64,000 nt of DNA from Streptomyces sp. CB02056 (GTDB taxonomy: Bacteria > Actinomycetota > Actinomycetes > Streptomycetales > Streptomycetaceae), in the NCBI RefSeq assembly GCF_001905545.1, contig NZ_LIPD01000022.1, positions 60,587-124,586 of the forward strand, read 5' to 3'. The position numbers were made by a program, and so were the translations under genes. The notes under the pieces were generated by a model. That model saw only the letters and a program-made list of their open reading frames with translations. It was not told where the DNA came from and ran no database searches. Shown here piece after piece: positions 34,701-44,034 of the stretch (the stretch's first letter is position 1; each line of letters opens with the position of its first letter).

Positions 34701-36196
34701 CCGACGTGGCCGCCGACAAGCAGCTCGCCACCGGCCGCCCCGCGAAGGCGGTCTGGCACCTGGACGGCAGCTCCGCCAAGCCCGTCGGCACCACCGAGAC
34801 CGACAACCTGACCGCCTACAACGGCGTCGCGCTCGGCCGCCCCGGCATCGCCGACAAGGCGATCCACCTGGACGGCACGGACGACTACCTGCGCGGCACC
34901 CGCCCGCAGGTCGACGGCAGCCGGGACTTCTCGGTCTCCGCGTGGGTGAAGCTGCCCGCACCGACGCCGGGCGACACCACCCCGAAGATGGCGGTCACCC
35001 AGATCGGCCAGCACAACAACGAGTTCTCGCTGTACTACTCGCCCTACTGGGGCCGCTGGATCTTCGGGCGCTACAAGGAGGACAGCTCCGCCGACACCCT
35101 GGTGCGCACCTGGCAGGACGCCTGCACCGCGGGCAGCCAGATCAACGGCGTGCCGTGCTTCACCGGCACCACCGGTGAGTGGACCCACCTGCTGGGCGTC
35201 TCCGACACCGCCGCGAAGAAGCTGCGCTTCTACATCAACGGCTTCCTCGTCGGCCAGTCCGACTACACCCAGAACGCGCCGTGGGCCAACCCCGGCCCGA
35301 TCCAGATCGGCGCCGTCAACCGCGAGGGCGTCAACGGCGAGTTCTTCGGCGGCGAGATCGACGACGTGCGGATCTACGACCGCGTCGTCACCGGCCCCGA
35401 GGCCGGCGCCATGGTCCAGCAGCGCCCGCAGCTGGCCGGCCGCTGGAAGCTCAACACCGCCACCAGCACCCCGGCCGATGCCCCGGCCGTCACCCCCGAC
35501 GAGGGCCCGGCCAAGGCCGGCGCCCAGCTCGGCGGCGGCGCCTCGATCAAGGCCGACGGCGGCCTGTTCCAGACCCCCGGCACCCTGCTGCTGAACGGCT
35601 CCACCGGCTACGCGGCCACCGGCTCCGTCCCGCTGCACACCGGCCAGAGCTTCACCCTGGCCGGCTGGGCGAACACGGCGGGCGTCCCGACCCGGGACAT
35701 GACGGTGCTGTCCGTGGCCGGCGCCAACAACAGCGCGGTCACCCTGCGCTGGCACCCCCTGGGCAACGACGCCAACGGCCAGCCGACCGGTCAGTGGCAG
35801 GCCGAGGTCCGCGACTCCGACGCCAACGGCGCGGCGCGCACCCTGACGACCCACACTCCGGCCACCTCCGTCATGGAGAACTGGACGCACCTGGCGGTCA
35901 GCTACGACGCCTTCGCGGACCGGCTCGCCCTGTACGTCAACGGCCAGGTGGAGAACCAGGGCTGCGCGGATGGCGACAAGTCCTGCACCCCGCACATCTC
36001 CTGGACGGGCGCCCCGCAGCCCTACGAGGCGGGCGGCGGCGTGCAGTTCGGCCGTACCAAGGCGTCCGGCGCCTGGGGCGAGTACTTCTCCGGTGAGCTG
36101 GACGATGTCTGGCTGTACCAGGGCGTGCTGAGCCCCGCGCAGATCGCCAAACTGGCCGACTACAACGTCGAGCTGGGCACCTCCACCGGCGTCTGA
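31769..36196 (+). CDS. Large secreted LamG-domain protein
   Basis: 1475 residues from GTG 31769, giving a classic Sec signal (basic start, Ala-rich hydrophobic core, AAAAG). An N-terminal beta-rich region (KTTTYVQPKRVRKNGAWVDLDPTL) is followed by an Ala/Pro linker (~250-310), a middle region with five paired Cys, an Ig-like stretch, and three LamG/jelly-roll domains, each with FAVSAWVNL or FSVSAWVKL then a WTHLVGVYD-like motif and VDEVRLWDR. This architecture commonly precedes RHS/YD-repeat genes in Streptomyces, as here. It may help surface binding or delivery of the RHS protein. A long hairpin separates it from the next gene. Confidence 0.88.
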   Translation: MRTAARRSGSMLAAALAAVALAATAVVPAAAAGGTPPPGVTEPQDTAETLAVQEAARTGQPVEVLAKRGETSDTVAQPDGKLKTTTYVQPKRVRKNGAWVDLDPTLRTLPGGAIAPKGSTADLTFSGGGTAPLVTMARAGKELKLSWPKPLPKPTVNGATAEYASILPDVDLKLSATKTGFTQVIVVHTAEAAKNPELDQLRLGLQGNGLTVGQEADGTLKAKDPSGGGTVFEAPVPVMWDSSKPAGAAPAPSAPAAAPAAPAAPKAFKAAPQAAPQAEAAAPAAPAAPAAPAAPAAPAPTDPAVAGYGDLPGEGAKMTRLKVELPKDALLLSPDQAMLDAPDTVYPVMIDPAWNTPHAGDWAGVSRTYPNQAYWHFTYNSSYVHDWGVGYCGDTSRCAPTDVKRAFFQVSNPFVGKQILGATFGTYESWSYSCDARPVELWSTGYISPGLNWNAQNASGFWSRYLQTINTAKGWSGNCPGGWLEYGETGAVKNLVQDAANWGWPTITFGLKAQNEGDTLAWKRFTDDAYLQVYYNLRPNQIPMSDMTMSPGSVCQYPGIKINKMPQVTTRATDPDGEAIGVQFAVGWDDGTGLRRRWWSTGSEDAAPGGNTFKASGSIFSWPLPTDLPKNLQLDWEARAWDGAQWGPWSSDGDPTGCYFIVDTSAPDGPAITSDAYPGSKDATAALPWTDGVGKSGQFTLKSAATDVVKYQWGLDTSPSAANEVATSGGAGQTVRIQPQTAGVHFISARAVDGAGNASQPETYYFNVLTGQAQRTGWSMDDPSGTSVTGTGGGFEATLGSGATAGAPGHLAEGLALDGTANGYAETQGNVLDTTRGFAVSAWVNLTGDTTRNRVAVSENGNWAARFALGLMNGKWTMWTSTQDTNAVYTVEPASSDTPVVLGQWTHLVGVYDPTARTSTLYVNGVPGTPVAVTAAWDARGPLEFGRSKWHGNWTDPWTGSVDEVRLWDRSLSKAEAADVAADKQLATGRPAKAVWHLDGSSAKPVGTTETDNLTAYNGVALGRPGIADKAIHLDGTDDYLRGTRPQVDGSRDFSVSAWVKLPAPTPGDTTPKMAVTQIGQHNNEFSLYYSPYWGRWIFGRYKEDSSADTLVRTWQDACTAGSQINGVPCFTGTTGEWTHLLGVSDTAAKKLRFYINGFLVGQSDYTQNAPWANPGPIQIGAVNREGVNGEFFGGEIDDVRIYDRVVTGPEAGAMVQQRPQLAGRWKLNTATSTPADAPAVTPDEGPAKAGAQLGGGASIKADGGLFQTPGTLLLNGSTGYAATGSVPLHTGQSFTLAGWANTAGVPTRDMTVLSVAGANNSAVTLRWHPLGNDANGQPTGQWQAEVRDSDANGAARTLTTHTPATSVMENWTHLAVSYDAFADRLALYVNGQVENQGCADGDKSCTPHISWTGAPQPYEAGGGVQFGRTKASGAWGEYFSGELDDVWLYQGVLSPAQIAKLADYNVELGTSTGV

Positions 36197-36208
36197 TTCC
36201 CCAACCTT

Positions 36209-36245
36209 CCGTGGGCCGGGCGGCTTCCTGCCGCCCGGCCCACGG
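36209..36245 (+). terminator. Terminator-like hairpin between LamG and RHS genes
   Basis: A perfect 16-base inverted repeat (36209-36224 with 36230-36245) with TTCCT loop, only 39 bases before the RHS start codon. It should end the LamG transcript or limit read-through into the RHS gene. Confidence 0.8.
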
Positions 36246-36284
36246 TCCGTCACACCCGTTTTCCCCTGAGGAGTTGTTCCCCAC

Positions 36285-39200
36285 ATGAGCAGGAAGAGGT
36301 CGGTGCCGAGGCCGACCCGCACCAGGGTGTCCGCGGTCATCGCGGGCACGCTGGTCGGGTCGCTGCTGCCGGCACTGCCGCTGGCCGCCGTCGCGGCGGC
36401 CGCGGAACCGTACACCAAGCCCTCGGCGGTCTCGCCCGAGAAGCCCGTCAAGGGCTCGGACGCGAAGACCAAGGGCCGCAAGGCCGACACCACCGTCAGC
36501 ACGGTCGACGGCAAGCACGGCGCCCTGCCCGGCGCGGGCAGCGCCACCCTCGATGTCCCCGGTGAGAAGGGCAAGGCCGTCAAGGCCGGCAAGCTGCCCG
36601 TCGCCCTCTCCTCCGCCGGCGCGGCGGGCAAGGCGAAGGTCGAGCTGCTCGGCCAGGACGCCGCCGCCAAGGCCGGGATCAACGGCCTGCTGCTGACCGT
36701 CTCCGGCGCCGACGAGAACAGCGGCCTGGCCGTCGACTACTCGTCCTTCGCCCAGGCCGCCGGCGCCGGCTTCGGCTCCCGGCTGAAGCTGGTCCGGCTG
36801 CCCGAGTGCGCGCTGACCACGCCCGACCTGCCCGAGTGCCGGGTGCAGACCCCGCTGCCGGGCGGCAACGACGTGGCGAAGCAGACCGTCGCCGCGGACG
36901 CCCTGACCACGGCCCCGGCCGGGTCAATGCGGCTGGCGTCCGCGCCGGGCGCGATGGTGCTGGCCGCCACGGCCGGCAGCGCCGGTCCGAGCGGCGACTA
37001 CAAGGCCACGCCGCTGACCCCGGCGTCCTCCTGGTCGACCTCGCTGAACAGCGGGTCGTTCAGCTGGTCGTACGACATGCCGCTGACCACGATGCCCGGC
37101 GGGCTGACCCCGAAGATCGGCCTGTCCTACAACTCCGGCGCGATCGACGGCCGGACGGCCAACAGCAACAACCAGGCCTCCTGGGCCGGTGACGGCTTCG
37201 AGCTCTCCCCCGGCTTCGTCGAGCGCAGCTACAAGGCCTGCGCGGACGACGGCGCGCCCAAGACCGGCACCAACAGCCCGGGCGACCTGTGCTGGGGCAC
37301 CGACAACGGCACCATCAGCTTCGGCGGCCACTCCGGCGAGCTGATCCCGGTCTCCGGCGACGAGTGGCGGATCAAGGGCGACGACAACACCAAGGTCACC
37401 CGCCTGCGCGACACCGGCCGGGGCAACGGCGACAACGACGGCGAGTACTTCCGCGCCACCACCGCCGACGGCACGAACTACTACTTCGGCTACAACCGCC
37501 TGCCGAACTGGTCGGCGGGCAAGCCGGAGACCAAGTCCGTCTACACCGTGCCGGTGTACGGCAACAACGCGGGCGAGCCGTGCAACGGCGCCGACTTCGC
37601 GTCCTCCTGGTGCCAGCAGGGCTGGCGGTGGAACCTGGACCTGGTGGTCGACGCCCACGGCAACGACATCACCTACTGGTACACCCCCGAGACCAACAAC
37701 TACGGCCGCAACCTGAAGGCCTCCGACCGCACCCCCTACATCCGGGGCGGCCGTCTGGACCACATCGAGTACGGCCAGCAGCAGCAGGACATCCACTCGG
37801 CCACCGTCAAGCCGATGGGCCGGGTCGACTTCGGCACCGCCGAACGCTGCCTGGAGACCAACGCCGCGCTCTGCGACCCGGCGAAGATCGACGCCAACCG
37901 GCAGTACTGGTACGACACCCCGTGGGACCAGAACTGCAAGGACGGCACCGACTGCACCGGCCAGTCCTCGCCGACCTACTTCACCCGGACCCGGCTGACC
38001 TCCGTCACCGCCAGGACGCTCCAGGCCGACGGGAACTACGCCGCGGTCGACACGTGGACCCTGAACCACAAGTGGGGCACCGCCGACTTCGACTACCAGC
38101 TGCTGCTGGACTCCATCCAGCACACCGGGTCGTCCGCCGCCCCGGCGATCACCCTGCCGAAGACCGGCTTCGCCTACAAGCAGTTGGCGAACCGGCTCGA
38201 CAAGGTCGGTGACGGCCGCATGCCGTTCATCAAGCAGCGCCTGGGCACCGTCACCGACGAGCAGGGCGGCCAGCTCGACGTCAACTACTCCGCTGCCGCG
38301 TGTGACTGGAACGCCCTGCCCACGCCGCAGTCCAACACCACCCGCTGCTTCCCGCAGATGTACCAGCCGTCCAACGACGTGCCGGTGACCACGGAGTGGT
38401 TCAACAAGTACGTCGTCGAAGCGGTCATCGCCACCGACCGCACCGGCGGCGCGCCCGACATGGTCACCCACTACAGCTACCTCGGCGACGCCGCCTGGCA
38501 CTTCGACGACGAGGACGGCCTGACCCCGGCCAAGCTCAAGACCTGGTCCCAGTGGCGCGGCTACGCCCACGCCCGGGTCGAGACCGGCGGCGTCACCGGC
38601 ATGACCACCCAGGCCGACCACTACTTCCTGCGCGGCATGGACCAGGACCGCGACAACCCCGGTGACAAGAACAGCAAGCGCGGCGTCACCGTGGACGACG
38701 GCCAGGGCACCGTCCTGACCGACGACCAGGCCTGGGCCGGCTACGAGTACCGCAGCGAGCAGTACGACAAGCCCGGCGGCGTGATCCTCTCCAAGTCCGT
38801 CAGCACCCCGTGGAAGAAGGAGACCGCCAAGCGCTCCAACGACTGGGGTACCACCACCGCCAACCTCACCGGCACCCAGGCGACCCGGTCCTTCACCTCG
38901 CTCGACAAGGGCGCCGGAGCCTCCTGGCGCGAGACCCGCACCGCGACCTCGTTCGACGGCTACGGCCGTACGACGCAGACCGAGGACCTGGGCGACGTCG
39001 CGGTCGGCACCGACGACACCTGCACCCGCACGACGTACGCGGACAACACCGCGGCCTGGATCCTCACCGGCAGCATCCAGATCGAGATGGTCGCCGCCAA
39101 CTGCTCGGCGGCCGTGAACCGCGACACCCAGGCGGACGGCACCTCCGCGGTGCTGTCGGACATCCGCACCCGCTACGACGGCCAGGCCTACGGCGCGGCT

Positions 39201-42200
39201 CCCGTCAAGGGCGACGCCACCACCGTGCACACCCTGAAGTCCCGCTCCGGCAACCGCGCCACCTACCTGGACGGGACGACCCACTACGACGCCTACGGCC
39301 GTGCCGACAGCACCACCAAGCTGGCGTCCACCACGGTGTTCGACACCACGGGCGCCACGGGACCGGTGACCACCGCCAGCCCGCTGGCGCAGACCACCAC
39401 CACCGGCTTCGCCCCGGCGAACGGCCGGCCGACCAAGGTCACCACGACCGGGCCTCCGGTGGTCGCGGGCAACCCCGCCACCGCCATGGTCTCCGTCACC
39501 GACCTCGACCTGCTGCGCGGCCAGGCCGTCGACACCGTCGACGCCAACAACCGCCGCACCGACAGCCTGTACGACGCGCTCGGCCGCACCCTCAAGGTCT
39601 GGCTGCCGAACCGCTCCAAGTCGACCGGCCAGACCCCGAACCACGAGTTCGGCTACACCGACAACGACGGCCAGATCCGCGTCGTCTCCACCAAGGCTCT
39701 CAACGCCGACGGCTCCCAGGCCACCGCGTACACCCTGTACGACGGTCTCGGCCGGGCCCGTCAGACCCAGTCCCCCGGGGACAACGGCGGCCGGGTCCTG
39801 ACCGACACCTTCTACGACGAGCAGGGGCAGGCCGCGCTCGCCTACGCCGGCTACTACGCGACCGGCGCGGCCTCCGGCACCCTGTTCAAGGTCGAGGACG
39901 CCACCGGCGTCGAGACCCAGACCGCCGTCGCCTTCGACGGCCTCGGCCGCGTCGTCAAGTCCACCACCCTGGCGGGCAACGGCGTCGGCACCCCGATCGC
40001 CACCACGCTCACCGAGTACGGCGGCGACCGGGTCACCGTCACCCCGCCCACCGGCGGCACGCCGGCGACGACCGTCACCGACGCCCGCGGCCGGACCAGC
40101 GAGATCCGCCAGTACCGCGGGGGCTCCCCCAGCGGCGCCTACGACACCATCCGGTACGGCTACGACCCGGCCGGACACACCACCCAGCTGACGGACCAGT
40201 ACGGGACGCAGTGGAACTGGACGTACGACCAGCAGGGCCGTCAGGTCAAGACCGTTGACCCCGACTCCGGCACCTCGGTCAAGACCTACGACGACCGCGG
40301 CCGGCTGGCCACCAGCCGGGACGGCAACAACCAGACCCTGGCGTACGCCTACGACAACCTCGACCGGCAGACCGAGCTGCACTCCGGCTCCGTGTCGGGT
40401 CCGCTGCTCACCTCGCAGACCTGGGACCCATCCGGCAACAAGGGCCTGATCTCCTCGGCGACCCGGTACTCCACCGTCGGCGGCACCACCTACCCGTACA
40501 CGACCACCTGGTCGCTGTACGACGCGCTGGGCCGCCCGACCCGGACCACGCTCAGCGTTCCGTCCGTCCCCGGCCAGGAGGCCCTCGCCGGGAGCTACGT
40601 CAGCGGCACGATCTACCGGCTCGACGGCAAGCAGCAGAGCGTCAGCTACCCGGCGGCCGGCAACCTCGCCGCCGAGTCGGTGGCCTACGGCTACGACGCC
40701 CTCACCCGGATGACCACGGCCCAGGGTCTGAGCAGCTACCTCACCGGCCAGACCTACAGCCTGACCAGCAAGCCGCTGCAGAGCACGCTGTCCGACGGGA
40801 CGGCGAACAAGCAGCTCTACCTCACCAACGCCTACGAGTGGGGCACCCAGCGGCTGGCGTCCAGCCGCACCGACCAGTACGGCGTGGCGAGCCCGCTGCG
40901 CGCGGCCGCCTACACCTACGACCAGGTCGGCAACGTCACGTCGATCACCGACACCTCGCGCGCCGGCACCGACCGGCAGTGCTTCCAGTACGACTACCTG
41001 GCCCGGCTCACCGAGGCGTTCACCCCGAGCGGCACCGGCTGCCCGGCCACACCCGACGCCAAGGCGCTCGGCGGCCCGGCCCCGTACTGGACCAGCTGGC
41101 AGTTCAACCCCGACAGCACCCGGGACACCCAGACCCGGCACGACACCACCGGAGACCCCGCCAAGGACGTCACCACCAAGTACAACTACCCCGGCGCGAC
41201 GGCCGCCCAGCCGCACACCCTGAAGGGCACCAGCGGCACCGGCGTCCTCGCCGAGACCGCCGGCTACGACCCGGCGGGCAACACCATCGCCCGCCACCGG
41301 GACCTCGCCGCCGGAGCCACCAGCGACCAGGCGCTGACCTGGGACGCCGAGGGCAAGCTCGGCAAGGTCGTCGACACCGTCAAGAACGGGCCCGTCACCA
41401 GCACGAAGACGACGGAGTACCTCTACGACCCCAGCGGCAGCCGGCTGACCTCGCACGTCCTGGACAGCGCCAACCCGGGCGCCGAGAACTGGACGCTCTA
41501 CCTCGGCACCACCGAGCTGACCCTGACCAAGGGCGCGGCCAAGCCCGTCGCCACCAGGTACTACTCGCTGGGGCAGGCCTCGGCCGTCCGGACCGACGAC
41601 AACAAGGTCGCCTTCCAGGTCGCCGACCATCACTCCACCGCCGAGCTGAACGTCGACGCCTCCACCGGCGCGGTCGCCCAGAAGCGGACCACGCCGTACG
41701 GCGAACAGCGCGGCGCGGCACCGGCCACCTGGTCGGGCAGCCACGGCTTCCTGGGCGGTGTCACCGAGCCCACCGGGCTGGTCCACCTCGGAGCGCGTGA
41801 CTACGACCCGTCCCTGGGCCGGTTCCTCAGCATCGACCCGGTGTTCGACCCGGCCAGCCCCAAGGAGCTGAACGGGTACGCCTACTCGGGCGGCAACCCG
41901 ACCAGCACCAGCGACCCCGACGGCCGCAAGATGTGCGCCGACGACTGCTCCGGCAACGACATGGCGCTGCACGGCTGGGTCGGCATGAACGGCACGTTCC
42001 ACGAGCCGACCATGGGCGACCAGTGCGTCACCAACTGCACCGACGGCGGTGACGACGACGAGGCCCCCAGTACCCGTGGCGGCGGTGGCGGCGGTGGCGG
42101 CGGCGGATCGACGTCCCCGAGCAAGACCACTTCGGGCAGCCCGGAGAACCGCAAGAAGTGGCACGAGGCCCGGGTGGCCTGGCTGATGCAGCCGGACAAC

Positions 42201-42809
42201 CCGATCATCGGCGAGTACCTGGAGAAGATCCGGGAGATCAACAAGAAGTACTGCCACCGCTCGGCCCGGGACGGCTGCCAGTGGGCCAACCTGGCCCAGG
42301 ACATCGTCGACAAGAACTACGTCGAGGACATCGCCGACCGGATCGACGAGTCCGAAACCCCCTTCGACGAACAGCGGTTCAAGACGCTGACCAAGAAGGG
42401 GAGCAACCTCACCACCTGGTCGCTCAGCAACAGCGAGTACGCGATAGCCTTCGAACTGGCCCGAGGCGGCTCCCATGTCAAGGCGACGCTGGACGACGGC
42501 GGAAAGTCCGGCAAGGGCTTCGACGCCTGGGTCGACGGGGTGCCGTCCGAGTTCAAGGAGACCAAGCCCGGACCGACCGCGGTCCACGACAACATGAGGA
42601 AGTCCAACGGGAAGGGCGCCGTACGCACCTACATCAAGATGCCGGACGACTACTCCGCCAAGACGGCCATGGCAAGCCTGGACGACTACCTGCGGAGACG
42701 GAGTTCGGACTTCCAGGAGTACCACATCTGGGCGGCCGGAGACCCGGGGGGCTGGCACATCGACGGCAGGATCGGCGGCGACTACAAGTGCAAGGGCCAC
42801 GGGTGCTGA
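36285..42809 (+). CDS. Secreted RHS/YD-repeat polymorphic toxin with PD-(D/E)XK-like nuclease tip
   Basis: 2174 residues from ATG 36285 (GAGGAG upstream), with a Sec-type signal peptide. After a beta-rich N-region, many YD repeats form the expected RHS shell. The core ends with LGARDYDPSLGRFLSIDP, then NPTSTSDPDG at ~1879. The variable tip follows a ten-Gly stretch (~1932). Residues ~1960-2174 resemble CdiA-CT-type nucleases: Glu2051 (SEYAIAFELARGG), Asp2080 (GFDAWVDG) and Glu2089-x-Lys2091 (EFKETK) fit a PD-(D/E)XK centre. A nuclease for killing competitors is inferred. The stop lies three bases before a candidate immunity gene. RNA versus DNA target cannot be told. Confidence 0.9.
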   Translation: MSRKRSVPRPTRTRVSAVIAGTLVGSLLPALPLAAVAAAAEPYTKPSAVSPEKPVKGSDAKTKGRKADTTVSTVDGKHGALPGAGSATLDVPGEKGKAVKAGKLPVALSSAGAAGKAKVELLGQDAAAKAGINGLLLTVSGADENSGLAVDYSSFAQAAGAGFGSRLKLVRLPECALTTPDLPECRVQTPLPGGNDVAKQTVAADALTTAPAGSMRLASAPGAMVLAATAGSAGPSGDYKATPLTPASSWSTSLNSGSFSWSYDMPLTTMPGGLTPKIGLSYNSGAIDGRTANSNNQASWAGDGFELSPGFVERSYKACADDGAPKTGTNSPGDLCWGTDNGTISFGGHSGELIPVSGDEWRIKGDDNTKVTRLRDTGRGNGDNDGEYFRATTADGTNYYFGYNRLPNWSAGKPETKSVYTVPVYGNNAGEPCNGADFASSWCQQGWRWNLDLVVDAHGNDITYWYTPETNNYGRNLKASDRTPYIRGGRLDHIEYGQQQQDIHSATVKPMGRVDFGTAERCLETNAALCDPAKIDANRQYWYDTPWDQNCKDGTDCTGQSSPTYFTRTRLTSVTARTLQADGNYAAVDTWTLNHKWGTADFDYQLLLDSIQHTGSSAAPAITLPKTGFAYKQLANRLDKVGDGRMPFIKQRLGTVTDEQGGQLDVNYSAAACDWNALPTPQSNTTRCFPQMYQPSNDVPVTTEWFNKYVVEAVIATDRTGGAPDMVTHYSYLGDAAWHFDDEDGLTPAKLKTWSQWRGYAHARVETGGVTGMTTQADHYFLRGMDQDRDNPGDKNSKRGVTVDDGQGTVLTDDQAWAGYEYRSEQYDKPGGVILSKSVSTPWKKETAKRSNDWGTTTANLTGTQATRSFTSLDKGAGASWRETRTATSFDGYGRTTQTEDLGDVAVGTDDTCTRTTYADNTAAWILTGSIQIEMVAANCSAAVNRDTQADGTSAVLSDIRTRYDGQAYGAAPVKGDATTVHTLKSRSGNRATYLDGTTHYDAYGRADSTTKLASTTVFDTTGATGPVTTASPLAQTTTTGFAPANGRPTKVTTTGPPVVAGNPATAMVSVTDLDLLRGQAVDTVDANNRRTDSLYDALGRTLKVWLPNRSKSTGQTPNHEFGYTDNDGQIRVVSTKALNADGSQATAYTLYDGLGRARQTQSPGDNGGRVLTDTFYDEQGQAALAYAGYYATGAASGTLFKVEDATGVETQTAVAFDGLGRVVKSTTLAGNGVGTPIATTLTEYGGDRVTVTPPTGGTPATTVTDARGRTSEIRQYRGGSPSGAYDTIRYGYDPAGHTTQLTDQYGTQWNWTYDQQGRQVKTVDPDSGTSVKTYDDRGRLATSRDGNNQTLAYAYDNLDRQTELHSGSVSGPLLTSQTWDPSGNKGLISSATRYSTVGGTTYPYTTTWSLYDALGRPTRTTLSVPSVPGQEALAGSYVSGTIYRLDGKQQSVSYPAAGNLAAESVAYGYDALTRMTTAQGLSSYLTGQTYSLTSKPLQSTLSDGTANKQLYLTNAYEWGTQRLASSRTDQYGVASPLRAAAYTYDQVGNVTSITDTSRAGTDRQCFQYDYLARLTEAFTPSGTGCPATPDAKALGGPAPYWTSWQFNPDSTRDTQTRHDTTGDPAKDVTTKYNYPGATAAQPHTLKGTSGTGVLAETAGYDPAGNTIARHRDLAAGATSDQALTWDAEGKLGKVVDTVKNGPVTSTKTTEYLYDPSGSRLTSHVLDSANPGAENWTLYLGTTELTLTKGAAKPVATRYYSLGQASAVRTDDNKVAFQVADHHSTAELNVDASTGAVAQKRTTPYGEQRGAAPATWSGSHGFLGGVTEPTGLVHLGARDYDPSLGRFLSIDPVFDPASPKELNGYAYSGGNPTSTSDPDGRKMCADDCSGNDMALHGWVGMNGTFHEPTMGDQCVTNCTDGGDDDEAPSTRGGGGGGGGGGSTSPSKTTSGSPENRKKWHEARVAWLMQPDNPIIGEYLEKIREINKKYCHRSARDGCQWANLAQDIVDKNYVEDIADRIDESETPFDEQRFKTLTKKGSNLTTWSLSNSEYAIAFELARGGSHVKATLDDGGKSGKGFDAWVDGVPSEFKETKPGPTAVHDNMRKSNGKGAVRTYIKMPDDYSAKTAMASLDDYLRRRSSDFQEYHIWAAGDPGGWHIDGRIGGDYKCKGHGC

Positions 42810-42812
42810 GCC

Positions 42813-43586
42813 GTGTCGACTGATGCCGCCATCCTGGTGAGACGACCGTCCGGTCCCGCTCTCACCGCCCAGGAGATCGCCGACGTCCTGGTGCCGGTCA
42901 GCGACCCGCTCACGGCACCGTGGCACCACCGCGTGGGCACGGACGGATCGAAGTTCCGGATCCGGCTGAGCGCCGATCCCGGTGACCTCGCCGGGCCCGC
43001 CGTCGCCGGGCCTCCCGGCGACGGGCAGCGTGACTACGACTGCTTCATCCACGTCTCCATCTACTGGACGACCGAGGACACCGACGACAGCCTCGGTTCC
43101 CTGCGGGCGTTCTGCCGGTCCCTCGTCGCCGAACTGCACGGCGCGTGGCCGGAGGCGGAATCGGCGTTCGAGGTCGATGACGCCTACAGCTACCGGATCC
43201 TCCCGGAGCTGTCGGAAGGTGTCGTCGACCTGCGGCTCGGGAGCGAGGCTCCACTGACCGCACCGGGCTTCTCCCTGGTCGAGGCGGCCAACCGCGCCGC
43301 CTCCGGCACCGGGCTGGTCTTCGCCGAGGACGAGCCCAACCGGCACCTCGCCCCGTCGGAGGACGCGGGTGACTCGGTGGCCTACACCGTGTCGTCCCGT
43401 GCGGAGGAACTCCCCTTCGCCGCCGGGGCCCGCTCCGGCGCCGCCGCGGTCGACGCCCGGCAGCTGGACGGGTTCACCGAGCGCCTGCTCGCCGAACTCG
43501 CCCGGCACACCGCCGGCGCCGACCTGGCGTGCTGGGTGAACGACCGGCTCTACCGCTACGAGGTGGAGCTGACCCCGCTCGGCTGA
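42813..43586 (+). CDS. Candidate immunity protein for the RHS toxin
   Basis: 257 residues from GTG 42813, three bases after the toxin stop codon and without its own clear ribosome site, so translation is probably coupled. It is acidic and soluble, with no signal peptide or membrane helix (HVSIYWTTEDTDDSLGSLRAFC; ACWVNDRLYRYEVELTPLG). I recognise no family. Position directly after a polymorphic toxin tip, and the acidic character expected of a nuclease inhibitor, support an immunity role by inference. A terminator follows immediately. Confidence 0.65.
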   Translation: MSTDAAILVRRPSGPALTAQEIADVLVPVSDPLTAPWHHRVGTDGSKFRIRLSADPGDLAGPAVAGPPGDGQRDYDCFIHVSIYWTTEDTDDSLGSLRAFCRSLVAELHGAWPEAESAFEVDDAYSYRILPELSEGVVDLRLGSEAPLTAPGFSLVEAANRAASGTGLVFAEDEPNRHLAPSEDAGDSVAYTVSSRAEELPFAAGARSGAAAVDARQLDGFTERLLAELARHTAGADLACWVNDRLYRYEVELTPLG

Positions 43587-43600
43587 CCGGACGGGAAACA

Positions 43601-43643
43601 CGCAGGGCGGCAGCACCGGCCGAACCGGTGCTGCCGCCCTGCG
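43601..43643. terminator. Bidirectional terminator after the toxin/immunity pair
   Basis: Perfect 19-base inverted repeat (43601-43619 with 43625-43643) and a CCGAA loop, between convergent genes. Confidence 0.9.
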
Positions 43644-43671
43644 GCACGTCCGGGGGCCTCCCGGAGTGATC

Positions 43672-44034
43672 TCAGTGGGGCGCCGGGGCGGCCACGGGGC
43701 CGGAGGCGGCTCCCCCGTCGGGTTCCTCGGCTCCTTCGAGGCGGTGGATCAGGCTCCGGAGTGCCGCGATCTCGTCGTGCAGGGCCTTCTTGCCGGCCTT
43801 GGTGAGCTGGATCCAGGTGCGGGCGCGTTTGCCCTCGTAGCCCTTGTCGATCGTGACCAGGCCGGCCTTCTCCAGGACGCCGAGGTGCTGGGAGAGGTTG
43901 CCGGCGGTGAGGCCGAGGGTGGTGCGCAGGAAGGTGAACTCCACCCGCCGGGCCTCCTTGGCGACCGCGAGGATGCCCAGGCGGACGCGCTGGTGGACGA
44001 CGTCGTCGAGGCCGCTGGTGGGGTGCTCGGTCAT
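43672..44034 (-). CDS. Winged-helix transcriptional regulator (ArsR/MarR-like)
   Basis: 120 residues from ATG 44034. The DNA-binding part is RLGILAVAKEARRVEFTFLRTTLGLTAGNLSQHLGVLEKAGLVTIDKGYEGKRARTWIQLTKAGKKAL, a winged helix with recognition helix TAGNLSQHLGVLEKAG and a basic wing. The C-terminal tail is Ala/Pro-rich. Its start overlaps the stop of the membrane-protein gene (ATGA). A paired regulator/membrane protein of this type often controls itself; palindromes upstream of the pair (44738-44784) are candidate sites. Confidence 0.88.
   Translation of the reverse strand: MTEHPTSGLDDVVHQRVRLGILAVAKEARRVEFTFLRTTLGLTAGNLSQHLGVLEKAGLVTIDKGYEGKRARTWIQLTKAGKKALHDEIAALRSLIHRLEGAEEPDGGAASGPVAAPAPH

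Noticed and set aside
36924..43616. 2230-codon minus-strand ORF across the RHS gene
   Set aside because: Shadow of the RHS gene; low-complexity Val/Gly/Arg sequence with no motifs.
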